The notes beneath the pieces are model-generated. The model had not been told where the DNA came from. It saw nothing but the letters and a program-made list of their open reading frames with translations, and made no database searches. DNA of 64,000 nt, taken from the NCBI GenBank assembly GCA_015075405.1, contig JABTUK010000006.1, positions 124,001 to 188,000 on the forward strand, given 5' to 3'. Origin of the DNA: Anaerolineales bacterium. GTDB lineage: Bacteria > Chloroflexota > Anaerolineae > 4572-78 > J111. The translations under genes and the position numbers were made by a program. Below are positions 56,854-64,000 of the stretch, in pieces (within the stretch, counting starts at the first letter, position 1; each line of letters opens with the position of its first letter).

Positions 56854-59800
56854 GTGGAATACAAATTTGATGAAACAAATACAGACGTCAGTAACCTGTC
56901 AGAGCATGAATTGGCTCAATTACGCCAACGGGTGGCTGAATTGGAGGCTCTGGAAGCCAAACACCGGGAAACGGAAGAGGCGTTGGCCCATGAGCGGAAT
57001 CTCTTGCGGACTTTGGTGGATCATCTGTTAGAGTTTGTTTACTTTAAAGATACACAGAGCCGCTTTGTTGTGGCTAACTCCGCCGTGGCCCACCTGATGA
57101 AGGCGGCTACGCCGGAGGAATTGATCGGCAAGACCGATTTTGATTTTTACCCGGCAGATCTGGCCGCCCGCTATTTTGCCGCCGAGCAGCAGGTTATTAC
57201 TTCCGGGCAGCCGTTGGTCAACCACGAAGAACCGGTATTTCACCAGCAAACCGACCAGCCCCGCTGGATTTCAAGCAATAAAATTCCTCTGCGTGATAGC
57301 CAGGGCCAGATTGTGGGGGTGGTGGGCCTGGGGCGCGACATCACCGAATGGAAAAGAGCAGAGGAAGCACTCCAACAGTCCAAGCAGCGCATTGAAAATA
57401 TCCTGGAAAGTATTACCGACGCCTTTTTTGCGGTGGATAAACGGTGGCGCTTTACCTATGTTAATCAGCGAGCGGAACAGCTTTTGCATAAAACGCGGGC
57501 AGAACTCCTGCATAAAAGCTTGTGGGCTGAATTTCCCGGCGTGGTCCACTCAAAATTCAATGCTCAATTCCGGCGAGCGATGGCCAAGCAAGTTACGGTT
57601 GAGTTTGAGGAATATTACGAACCGCTAGAAACCTGGTTCAAAGTTCACGCCTATCCCTATTCGGACGGGCTTTCGGTTTATTTTAGAGATGTAACCGAAC
57701 GAAAACAGGCCGAGGCTATTCTGGCTCAACGCGCCGCTCAATTGGCTTTAATCAATGATATCGGTAGTAAAATTGCCGCTGTCCTGGATTTGGATACGCT
57801 CCTCAACCGGGCCGCCCGCCTGGTGCATGAAACTTTTAATTATCATCATGTGGCCCTGTTTCTGTTGGATCAGGATCGGGTTCGTTTAAAAGCCATTGCC
57901 GGGTCGTACCAAACCTTTTTCCCCCCTAATCATACCCAGTTGATCAGCCAGGGCATTATCGGCTGGGTGGTTTCTAACGGCCAAAAGATTGTAGCCAATG
58001 ATGTAACCCAGGAGCCGCGTTACATCTCGTTAATTCCTGATCGGACGGAAACTCAGGCTGAGTTGTGTGTGCCTATTAAAGTAGCCGGTCAAACCGTCGG
58101 CGTGATAGACTTGCAAAGCCCCGACCTCAACGCCTTTGGCGAGAATGACATCATTGCCATGGAAATTCTCACCGACCAGGTGGCGGTGGCCATTGAGAAT
58201 GCCCGGCTGTACCAGGCCCTACAGCAGGAACTGGCCGAGCGGAAGCAGGCCGAAAAAGACTTGCAGCAATCAAAAACACAGCTTCTTAACGTGCTGGAAC
58301 ACCTGGATGAGCTGGTCCACGAGCGGACAACTGAACTGAGCACGGCTAATGTTCAACTTCAACAGGAAATTGTTGAGCGCCGCCGGGTTGAACACGCGCT
58401 GCGAGAGAGCGAAAGCAACTACCGGCTGTTGATGGAGCAGGCTTCTGATGGTATTTTTATTGCCGATCACCAGGGCAACCTGCTTGAGGTGAATTCAAAA
58501 GGCTGTGAAATGCTGGACTACACCCACGCAGAACTGCTCCGGCTCAATCTTTTAAGAGATTTAATCCCAGCCGAAGATCTCATCGCCCGGCCCATCCAAA
58601 TGAAAGAACTGCTGGCCGGCAAAACTATTCTGGCGGAACGCCGCTTTCGTTGCCGCAACGGGGCCATTTTGCCGGTCGAAATTAGCGCCAAAATGATGGA
58701 CGATGGCCGGCTGCAAGCCATTGTCCGGGATATTACGGAGCGTAAACAGGCCCAGGAATCGCTCCAGCGTTATGCGGAACGCGTGAAAACATTGCAGGAA
58801 CTTGACCGGGCGATTCTGGCGGCGCAGTCGCCGGAGGCCATTGCCCAGGTAGCTTTGCATCATATTCAGCAATTAATCCCGTTTCAACAAGCCGCTGTAG
58901 TCGGCTTTGATTTTGAGTCATACGAGGCGGTAATGCTGGCGGCCTATGTGTCCGGCCAGGCTCGCGTGATGGTGGGGGTGCATCCTCCCCTGGACATGTT
59001 CGGTATTGCCGAGGAATTGCGCCAGGGCAGTTCCACAACCTCGGATAATGTTCTCAGCTTTGTTCAGCCGCCCCTGGCGCTCCAGGCTTTGGGGGTCGGG
59101 GGTAATTGCTGTTACATCAATGTGCCGCTGGTGGCCAAAGGCAAACTTATTGGCGGTCTGAGCCTGGGGGCCGATACCGCCGATGCTTTTACCCCTGAGG
59201 GGGTGGATATTGCCCGCGAGGTGGCCGACCCGCTGGCTGTGGCGATTCAACAGGCCCGCCTGCACGAACAAATTCAGCGTTATGCCGCCGAACTGGAACA
59301 GCGGGTGGCGGAACGCACGGCCAAACTGGAAGAGATCAACGACGAGTTGAATTCCTTTTCTTTTTCAGTTTCGCACGATTTGCGAGCGCCTCTGCGAGCC
59401 GTGCAGGGTTTTGCCGGCGCCCTGCTGGAAGATTATACCGCGGTGCTGGATGAGGAAGGCCAGAAATACGCCGAGCGCATTGTTGACGCCGCCCACCGCA
59501 TGGATATTTTGATCCAGGATTTGTTGGTTTACAGCCGCCTCAGCCGCTCCGACCTGCGGCTCCAGCCCGTTGATTTGGATGCGGTTGTTGCCGATGTGTT
59601 GACCCAACTCGAAGTAACCCTCCAGGAACAACAGGCCAGACTCAAGATAGAAAAGCCGCTGCCTCGGGTGATTGGTCACTACGCTACCGTCGCGCAAATT
59701 GTCTCTAATCTGGTTAGCAACGCCGTTAAATTTGTTCCGGTAGGGGTGCAGCCTTCTATCCGCATCTGGGCTGAGACCATCAAACCCGTCCCTGGCGAGA

Positions 59801-60042
59801 CAAGGGCGGCGGCAGTTCGATTATGGGTGGAAGATAACGGCATCGGCATCGAGCCGGAGCATCAGGAACGGGTTTTTCAAATCTTTGAACGGCTGCACGG
59901 CATCGAGGCTTATCCCGGTACCGGGGTGGGCCTGGCGATTGTCCGCAAGGCCGCGGCCCGGTTGGGGGGGCGCGCCGGGGTGGAGTCGCATCCCGGTCAA
60001 GGCAGCCGATTTTGGATCGAACTGCCCCGAGCGGTGGAGTAG
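56854..60042 (+). CDS. PAS/GAF sensor histidine kinase
   Basis: 1062 residues, GTG start. No transmembrane segment, so a cytoplasmic sensor. Domain order: coiled start, PAS (about 50-165, LLRTLVDHLLEFVYFKDTQS), PAS (about 175-290), GAF (about 300-455), coiled coil, PAS (about 525-645, LLMEQASDGIFIADHQGN), GAF (about 660-815), HisKA with phospho-acceptor His841 (FSFSVSHDLRAPLRAV), and HATPase (NLVSNAVKFVP; DNGIGI; GTGVGLAIVRK; GQGSRFWIELP). The H-box type and phytochrome-like HATPase place it in the bacteriophytochrome-related group, but no chromophore-binding Cys or PHY domain is visible. No response regulator is adjacent. Confidence 0.92.
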   Translation: MEYKFDETNTDVSNLSEHELAQLRQRVAELEALEAKHRETEEALAHERNLLRTLVDHLLEFVYFKDTQSRFVVANSAVAHLMKAATPEELIGKTDFDFYPADLAARYFAAEQQVITSGQPLVNHEEPVFHQQTDQPRWISSNKIPLRDSQGQIVGVVGLGRDITEWKRAEEALQQSKQRIENILESITDAFFAVDKRWRFTYVNQRAEQLLHKTRAELLHKSLWAEFPGVVHSKFNAQFRRAMAKQVTVEFEEYYEPLETWFKVHAYPYSDGLSVYFRDVTERKQAEAILAQRAAQLALINDIGSKIAAVLDLDTLLNRAARLVHETFNYHHVALFLLDQDRVRLKAIAGSYQTFFPPNHTQLISQGIIGWVVSNGQKIVANDVTQEPRYISLIPDRTETQAELCVPIKVAGQTVGVIDLQSPDLNAFGENDIIAMEILTDQVAVAIENARLYQALQQELAERKQAEKDLQQSKTQLLNVLEHLDELVHERTTELSTANVQLQQEIVERRRVEHALRESESNYRLLMEQASDGIFIADHQGNLLEVNSKGCEMLDYTHAELLRLNLLRDLIPAEDLIARPIQMKELLAGKTILAERRFRCRNGAILPVEISAKMMDDGRLQAIVRDITERKQAQESLQRYAERVKTLQELDRAILAAQSPEAIAQVALHHIQQLIPFQQAAVVGFDFESYEAVMLAAYVSGQARVMVGVHPPLDMFGIAEELRQGSSTTSDNVLSFVQPPLALQALGVGGNCCYINVPLVAKGKLIGGLSLGADTADAFTPEGVDIAREVADPLAVAIQQARLHEQIQRYAAELEQRVAERTAKLEEINDELNSFSFSVSHDLRAPLRAVQGFAGALLEDYTAVLDEEGQKYAERIVDAAHRMDILIQDLLVYSRLSRSDLRLQPVDLDAVVADVLTQLEVTLQEQQARLKIEKPLPRVIGHYATVAQIVSNLVSNAVKFVPVGVQPSIRIWAETIKPVPGETRAAAVRLWVEDNGIGIEPEHQERVFQIFERLHGIEAYPGTGVGLAIVRKAAARLGGRAGVESHPGQGSRFWIELPRAVE

Positions 60043-60047
60043 CAGTC

Positions 60048-60106
60048 ACTGGAGGAATGGAAGACTGGAGGGTTGGAGGATTAGCAATCTTCCAGCCCTC
60101 CCTATC
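60048..60106. repeat. tandem-unit hairpin (CTGGAGG units)
   Basis: CTGGAGGAATGGAAGACTGG and GGTTGGAGGATT against AATCTTCCAGCCCTCC, directly after the histidine kinase stop. Confidence 0.75.
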
Positions 60107-60112
60107 ATCGTA

Positions 60113-60218
60113 AGTAAACGTCTAGAATTTACTTCTCGTTTTGAGTTCCTATGAGTTCCCTTAGTTCCCTGGGAACTCGTAGGAACTTGGGGGAACTTAT
60201 TTTTGGACAATCACTAAG
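60113..60218. repeat. 105-bp 3'-end repeat, family T copy 2 (inverted)
   Basis: The reverse complement matches 24517-24618: CCTATGAGTTCCCTTAGTTC hairpin and GGACAATCAC end. It sits immediately downstream of the DDAH-like gene's stop. Confidence 0.8.
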
Positions 60219-60220
60219 TT

Positions 60221-61090
60221 CTAACCCCCTCGTAATATCGGGCGGGTGAGACAGGTCGCCCCACCTTCAGCCTTGAGCGAAATTTCGTGGCCGTGATAGG
60301 TCAACACCTCGCAGCCGGCAGCGGTCAACCGCTGTTGGGTCGTCGGGTTGCCGGCCAGCATCAGGCATTGACCGGGGGCCAGGGCCAGGACATTGGTCGC
60401 CATGGTCTCGAACTCTTCGGAGGGCACTTCAATAAACCGGAAATTTTGCTCCGTGAGATATTGCCAGAACGGGACCGGCATCAGGGGCGAATAAACCACG
60501 GCCAGCCGTTCATCCACCAGGCTGATAAAACTCATCAGGTGCAGGCACGCCTCCGGGCCGAGATAGTAGGGCAACTGCGCCGGAATACATTCGACTCCCA
60601 ATGGGGTCAATGCCTCTTGCAACTGCCGCAGCCCTTCGGCGTTGGTGCGGAAGCCCAGCCCGACGGCCAGGGTCCGCTCATCCAGCCACATCAGGTCGCC
60701 GCCTTCGGCCCGCGCTGCGCCATGTAAACGATAAAGGATGGGAATATCCAGCGCCTCAAAGCTGCGCGCCATCGCCGCCTCTTCGCCCTGGCGCAGCGCT
60801 TTGCCCATGCTCAGGATGATCGCGCCCTCGTTTGTCACCAGGGCTGGGTCGTGGACATAAATCGCATCGGCGTAATCGGGCAGGGCTTCGTCATGGTAAA
60901 TGACTTCGGTTCCTGCCTGACGCAGGCTGGACACAAAGGCATCGTGCTCCTGCCGGGCCAGGGCCAGGTTGGGCTGCTCTGTGTAATGCCAGCGCACCGG
61001 ATCGGCCCGGCCAAAAGCCTCATCCGGCCGGCGGACCAGCACCCGCCGCAGCGGTTGAATCATGCTTTGACTGCCGTAATTTTGCCCCAT
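60221..61090 (-). CDS. dimethylarginine dimethylaminohydrolase-like enzyme
   Basis: 289 residues of the guanidino-group-modifying (pentein) superfamily. The family pattern of DDAH/arginine deiminase-like proteins is complete: VHDPALVTNEGAIIL, EGGDLMWLDERTLAVG (Glu-Gly-Gly-Asp substrate-binding motif), CLHLMSFISLVDERLAV (His) and the nucleophile Cys280 in EGGATCLTRP. It cleaves a substituted arginine or related guanidine to citrulline-type products. The exact substrate is undecided. The minus-strand ATG at 61090 overlaps no other gene. Confidence 0.85.
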   Translation of the reverse strand: MGQNYGSQSMIQPLRRVLVRRPDEAFGRADPVRWHYTEQPNLALARQEHDAFVSSLRQAGTEVIYHDEALPDYADAIYVHDPALVTNEGAIILSMGKALRQGEEAAMARSFEALDIPILYRLHGAARAEGGDLMWLDERTLAVGLGFRTNAEGLRQLQEALTPLGVECIPAQLPYYLGPEACLHLMSFISLVDERLAVVYSPLMPVPFWQYLTEQNFRFIEVPSEEFETMATNVLALAPGQCLMLAGNPTTQQRLTAAGCEVLTYHGHEISLKAEGGATCLTRPILRGG

Positions 61091-61399
61091 TGTTGCCTCC
61101 GTCGAAAATAAGTATCAAGTGTCACGTGCCAGGTGTCAGGTCAATATTTTCATTGCTGTTGTAGCGACACGAACTTCCATTGGTCTCGTGCAGCCGCCAG
61201 TGTACCGCTATCTCAAGGATGTGTCAATCTAAAATTTAGTTCTGGTTTCGACCTTCCACTGAAAAAGGGTAAAATGGAGCGAATGAAAAGGTACTGTCGA
61301 GTGCAGAGCACCCGGCAGGTTGCAAAGTCGCAGGGATAGTATATCCCTGTCTACTGTCTACCGTCTACCGTCTACTATTTTTAGAGGAGTTTTTACCGC
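61091..61399. other. intergenic region with GTAGACG hairpin half
   Basis: Contains an AAGTGTCACGTGCCAGGTGTC stretch (61119-61139) and CTGTCTACTGTCTACCGTCTACC units (61344-61377) just before the next gene's AGAGGAG site. No gene, RNA or complete element seen in the rest. Confidence 0.6.
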
Positions 61400-62590
61400 A
61401 TGTCTGATCAGCAACCGAGTTTGAGCACCCTTTCCGTCTGGGCGGGTGAGGAGAAGAGCCTCTGGCAGGGAGCCACCCAAGTGCCGGTGGTCCACAGTGT
61501 GGCCTTTGGCTACCAGGATGTGGACAATTGGCTGGATGTGGCGCTGGGCCGCGCGCCGGGCCATATTTACAGCCGTAATACCAACCCCACCGTGCAGGCG
61601 TTTGAAGAAAAAGTGCGCCAACTGGAAGGGGCGGAGGCGGCCACCAGCTTTGCCACCGGCATGGCGGCCATCAGCAATACCCTGTTTACCCTGCTCTCCC
61701 CCGGCGACCGGGTGGTTTCGGTCAAAGATACCTATGGCGGAACCAGCAAGATTTTTCTTGAGTTTTTGCCCCGCTTTCAAATTGAGGTTGACCTGTGCGA
61801 CACCACCGACCACGCCGCCATCGAAGTCGCCATTGCTCAGGGCTGCCGGCTGCTCTACCTGGAAAGCCCGACCAACCCGACCCTCAAAGTCATGGACATC
61901 GCCCGACTGGCCCAGGCCGCGCATCAGGTGGGAGCGATAGTCGTAGCCGATAACACCTTTGCCACGCCGATTAACCAGAACCCGCTGGCCCTGGGTGTGG
62001 ATTTGGTGCTGCACAGCGCCACCAAATTTCTGGGCGGCCACGCCGACGCGCTGGGCGGGGTCGTCTGCGGAGCCAGGCAGTGGGTGGAACAGATTTATCA
62101 TTTCCGGGAAATCAACGGGGCGACGCTGGAGCCGATGGCCGCCTACTTGTTACTACGCGGCATGAAAACCCTGCACCTGCGGATTCGCCAGCAGAACGAG
62201 AGCGCGCTGCAAATCGCTCGCTTCCTGGCCGAACAGCCCCAGGTCAGCCAGGTTTTCTACCCCGGCCTGGAAACTCACACCCACCACGACGTGGCCCGGC
62301 GGCAGATGCGCGGCTTTGGCGGGGTGTTGAGTTTTATGCTCACCGGCGGCTTCGACGCGGTGCGGGCGTTTCTGCCCCAGCTGCGCTACGCTCACCGCGC
62401 GGCCAACCTCGGCGCAGTAGAAACCATTGCCGGCCCGCCGGCCACCACCAGCCACGTCGAGTGTACGCCGGAGGAACGCGAAGCCATGGGTATCCCCGAG
62501 GGGCTAATTCGCTACTCGGTGGGGATTGAGGAGACGGCGGATTTGATGGCGGATTTGCGGCAGGCGTTGGCGGGACTGGACATTCGGTAA
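61400..62590 (+). CDS. Cys/Met metabolism PLP-dependent enzyme (cystathionine gamma-synthase/lyase-like)
   Basis: 396 residues, AGAGGAG site. Fold-type I PLP enzyme of the trans-sulfuration family: SRNTNPTVQAFEEKV, FATGMAAISNTLFTLL, YLESPTNPTLKVMDIA, the internal aldimine Lys209 in HSATKFLGGHAD, and the C-terminal HVECTPEEREAMGIPEGLIRYSVGIE. It could be cystathionine gamma-synthase, cystathionine gamma-lyase, methionine gamma-lyase or O-acetylhomoserine sulfhydrylase; sequence by eye does not discriminate. No met or cys gene adjoins to help. Confidence 0.9.
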   Translation: MSDQQPSLSTLSVWAGEEKSLWQGATQVPVVHSVAFGYQDVDNWLDVALGRAPGHIYSRNTNPTVQAFEEKVRQLEGAEAATSFATGMAAISNTLFTLLSPGDRVVSVKDTYGGTSKIFLEFLPRFQIEVDLCDTTDHAAIEVAIAQGCRLLYLESPTNPTLKVMDIARLAQAAHQVGAIVVADNTFATPINQNPLALGVDLVLHSATKFLGGHADALGGVVCGARQWVEQIYHFREINGATLEPMAAYLLLRGMKTLHLRIRQQNESALQIARFLAEQPQVSQVFYPGLETHTHHDVARRQMRGFGGVLSFMLTGGFDAVRAFLPQLRYAHRAANLGAVETIAGPPATTSHVECTPEEREAMGIPEGLIRYSVGIEETADLMADLRQALAGLDIR

Positions 62591-62616
62591 TTCCAAAATT
62601 ACCTCCGCCACGCCGT

Positions 62617-62731
62617 CCGCCGAGCGTTGAAACGCCCGGCTACTATAGATGAAAGCCCGCTGAAGCAGGCTGATGAACCGCTTTTAAGCGGTTTTCACCT
62701 GGTGTAGCCGGGGGCTTCTAGCCCTCGGCGG
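62617..62731. repeat. 115-bp nested hairpin element
   Basis: CCGCCGAG...CTCGGCGG ends with inner GCCCGGCTAC/GTAGCCGGG and a central ACCGCTTTTAAGCGGT hairpin. Confidence 0.8.
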
Positions 62732-62764
62732 GCAGCGATGAATTACCGAATACTTTCATTTGAG

Positions 62765-62835
62765 GTAAGGGCGAGGCAACCCGGAGAGCGTTTTGGCTGC
62801 TTCGAGACAATCCATCGAGTTGCCTCGCCCTTACC
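62765..62835. repeat. 71-bp inverted repeat with 17-bp perfect arms
   Basis: GGTAAGGGCGAGGCAAC and its complement, second element of the repeat island. Confidence 0.9.
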
Positions 62836-62885
62836 AAACAATAGGGAGCATTTCACTTTGGGGGCGAGTTTGGTTGATGGCGTAG

Positions 62886-62976
62886 GCAGACCCCCACCCC
62901 AGCCCTCCCCCGCTGCGGGGGAGGGTGCTTTTCTCCCCCTCTCCGCTACGGAGAGGGGGTTGGGGGTGAGGTCTGC
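62886..62976. repeat. 91-bp C/G-rich nested inverted repeat
   Basis: GCAGACC...GGTCTGC ends with CCCCCACCCC/GGGGTGAGG and CTCCCCC/GGGGGAG inside. Same family as 2485-2568 and 37912-37962. Confidence 0.85.
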
Positions 62977-63031
62977 CCCAAAACAGAAATACACCCAAAC
63001 GATTGAGGAGCATGCCATTCGCTGGTTTCTG

Positions 63032-63040
63032 TGATAGAAT
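63032..63040 (+). promoter_or_regulatory. extended -10 promoter for GIY-YIG-like gene
   Basis: TG-A-TAGAAT, 59 bases before the ATG at 63100; similar to 30563-30571. Confidence 0.45.
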
Positions 63041-63099
63041 AGGGGTGGGATAATAAATTGTTGGACGGTAGAAAAACTCCCAGAAAAGGTTCGTAACTT

Positions 63100-63678
63100 A
63101 TGGATCAGGAAACTATAGATATTTACTGGACTGGACCCTATAGTTGGCCGAAGTTTGAGCCTGAAAACAATTTACCCTCTATACCCAAACATCCGGGTAT
63201 CTACTTGCAGACGGTTGAATACCGAGATGGTTATCTGATTCATGCGGCAGGTCTGACGCGCCGACCAGTTCCGGTACGCTTTCGTGAACATACTCGCAAG
63301 TATATGAGCGGAGATTACAATATTTTCGATATTGTTGCTATGCAACAAGGTATCCGAAAGGAAGTTTGGCATGGGTGGGGCTGGACGCCCGAAAAGCGAA
63401 CTGAATTTGAAAAGCAAAGGCCAATAATTCATGCTGCGATCCGCAAGCAACTTGCAGGGTTTAGAATTTTCGTCGCAAATGTAGGAACTCAGCCACGTAT
63501 CCTTGAACGCCTTGAAGCATCCATAATGTGGAATCTTTATAAACAGTCCGCACCTTTTTGCGACATCCCAGATAAGGGAATGATGCTTGCCCCCCGATGG
63601 GACTCAGAAGATCCAATTATCGTTAAGAATAGATATACAGTTAAGCTATATGGTCTTCCACCAAAGCTTGAAATATAA
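63100..63678 (+). CDS. GIY-YIG-like protein
   Basis: 192 residues. The segment HPGIYLQTVEYRDGYLIHAAG (starting at residue 31) has the Gly-Ile-Tyr strand and a Tyr-Leu-Ile where the second GIY-YIG motif (YIG) is expected, followed by an Arg (VRFREHTRKYMSGDY) and later a Glu (RILERLEASIMWNLY), the order of GIY-YIG nuclease catalytic residues. Similar short proteins are common as unclassified GIY-YIG members. The changed YIG motif makes nuclease activity uncertain. AT content is higher than in most genes here, suggesting transfer. Confidence 0.55.
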   Translation: MDQETIDIYWTGPYSWPKFEPENNLPSIPKHPGIYLQTVEYRDGYLIHAAGLTRRPVPVRFREHTRKYMSGDYNIFDIVAMQQGIRKEVWHGWGWTPEKRTEFEKQRPIIHAAIRKQLAGFRIFVANVGTQPRILERLEASIMWNLYKQSAPFCDIPDKGMMLAPRWDSEDPIIVKNRYTVKLYGLPPKLEI

Positions 63679-63738
63679 AAAAGCTCCAATTCAATACCGT
63701 AAAAATGGAACTTGGTTCATTTTGAAGGGAGTATAGCC

Positions 63739-64000
63739 ATGGAAACTAGCTGGTTTTTGGGAGCAATCCTGGTAATTGGCCTGATAGCTTTTTTCTTCTC
63801 GCGTTTCGCTGCGAATAGGGGCGGTTCTAAAGAGAATAGCTATCAAGGCGCTGAAATGGGGAGTTCCGGTTTTATGTTTGCAGATGGTGGCAGTGGATAT
63901 AGCAGCCAAGAAGACAGCGATAATGATGAAGTAGATGACAGTGATGGAGATGATGGTTATGATTTTACAGATGATGGAGGATCATATGACGGCGGAGGTG
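63739..64000 (+). CDS. acidic single-pass membrane protein (3' truncated)
   Basis: Starts at the ATG at 63739 with GAAGGGAG 8 bases upstream and stays open to the window edge (87 codons). One N-terminal transmembrane helix (about residues 5-20, FLGAILVIGLIAFFFS), then a Gly/Ser-rich linker and a very acidic Asp/Ser/Gly repeat (DSDNDEVDDSDGDDGYD). The end in the window (DDGGSYDGGG) suggests a Gly/Asp-rich tail as seen in small membrane proteins with GGxGG C-termini. I do not recognise the family. Confidence 0.6.
   Translation, partial: METSWFLGAILVIGLIAFFFSRFAANRGGSKENSYQGAEMGSSGFMFADGGSGYSSQEDSDNDEVDDSDGDDGYDFTDDGGSYDGGG

Overview
The window looks like a chromosomal segment of a GC-rich, free-living bacterium, most plausibly a Chloroflexota (Anaerolineae-like) genome. 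This is inferred from the protein repertoire, not from a marker gene. The signs are PD40/WD40-type propeller proteins on Pro/Thr-rich stalks, Ser/Thr and multi-PAS kinases, Uma2, DUF4864 and YfhO-type proteins, and very many short tandem-repeat hairpins between genes. I found no rRNA, tRNA, CRISPR array, phage region or complete insertion sequence.

Layout. 1-5.1 kb: end of an alpha/beta hydrolase, a small membrane protein, galK and ilvD (minus strand), a DsbB-type oxidoreductase and a coupled mini-membrane protein. 5.1-9.9 kb: mtaB and two surface proteins (PD40 propeller; Excalibur domain). 9.9-19.5 kb: a minus-strand surface-glycan-like cluster (two paralogous polytopic proteins, a YfhO-like protein, a small SMR/EamA-type transporter, a secreted glycosidase-like protein) interrupted by a RelE/ParE-type toxin-antitoxin pair and a 188-bp MITE. 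19.8-24.5 kb: a large unknown protein with an HxxxDG motif, translationally coupled to a Ser/Thr kinase. 24.8-35.1 kb: gamma-glutamyltransferase, Uma2, an exported protein-isoaspartate methyltransferase, a membrane spermidine-synthase-like protein, an FGGY kinase, a SecD-like secreted protein and an S9 peptidase. 35.1-36.9 kb: what appears to be a type II restriction-modification locus with an XRE control protein, a palindromic operator, a DPPH methyltransferase and a convergent nuclease gene interrupted by one amber codon. 36.9-41.2 kb: a minus-strand set of two esterases and two ATP-grasp ligases. 41.4-50.6 kb: DUF4864 lipoprotein, MITE copy 2, uvrA, AbrB-type regulator, zinc-finger/PP2C phosphatase, membrane protein, M29 aminopeptidase, SRAP protein. 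50.8-60 kb: NAD-kinase-like and SPFH genes behind an operator-containing promoter, a hydrolase/acyl-CoA-ligase fusion, patatin lipase, and a PAS/GAF histidine kinase. 60.2-64 kb: DDAH-like enzyme, trans-sulfuration enzyme, repeat island, GIY-YIG-like protein and a truncated acidic membrane protein.

The most striking property is the repeat load. Almost every intergenic gap holds a hairpin built from 6-10-bp tandem units, a terminal-inverted-repeat element or a palindrome. The same repeat types also sit inside reading frames (uvrA, YfhO-like, spermidine-synthase-like, circularly permuted ATP-grasp, S9 peptidase) without breaking them, adding low-complexity insertions to otherwise conserved proteins. 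Promoters that I can recognise mostly carry an extended -10 (TGn upstream of TATAAT-like hexamers).

The best candidates for undescribed biology are the esterase/esterase/ATP-grasp/permuted ATP-grasp set, the HxxxDG protein plus kinase pair, the C-protein-type restriction locus with the amber-split nuclease, and the in-frame spread of tandem-repeat hairpins.
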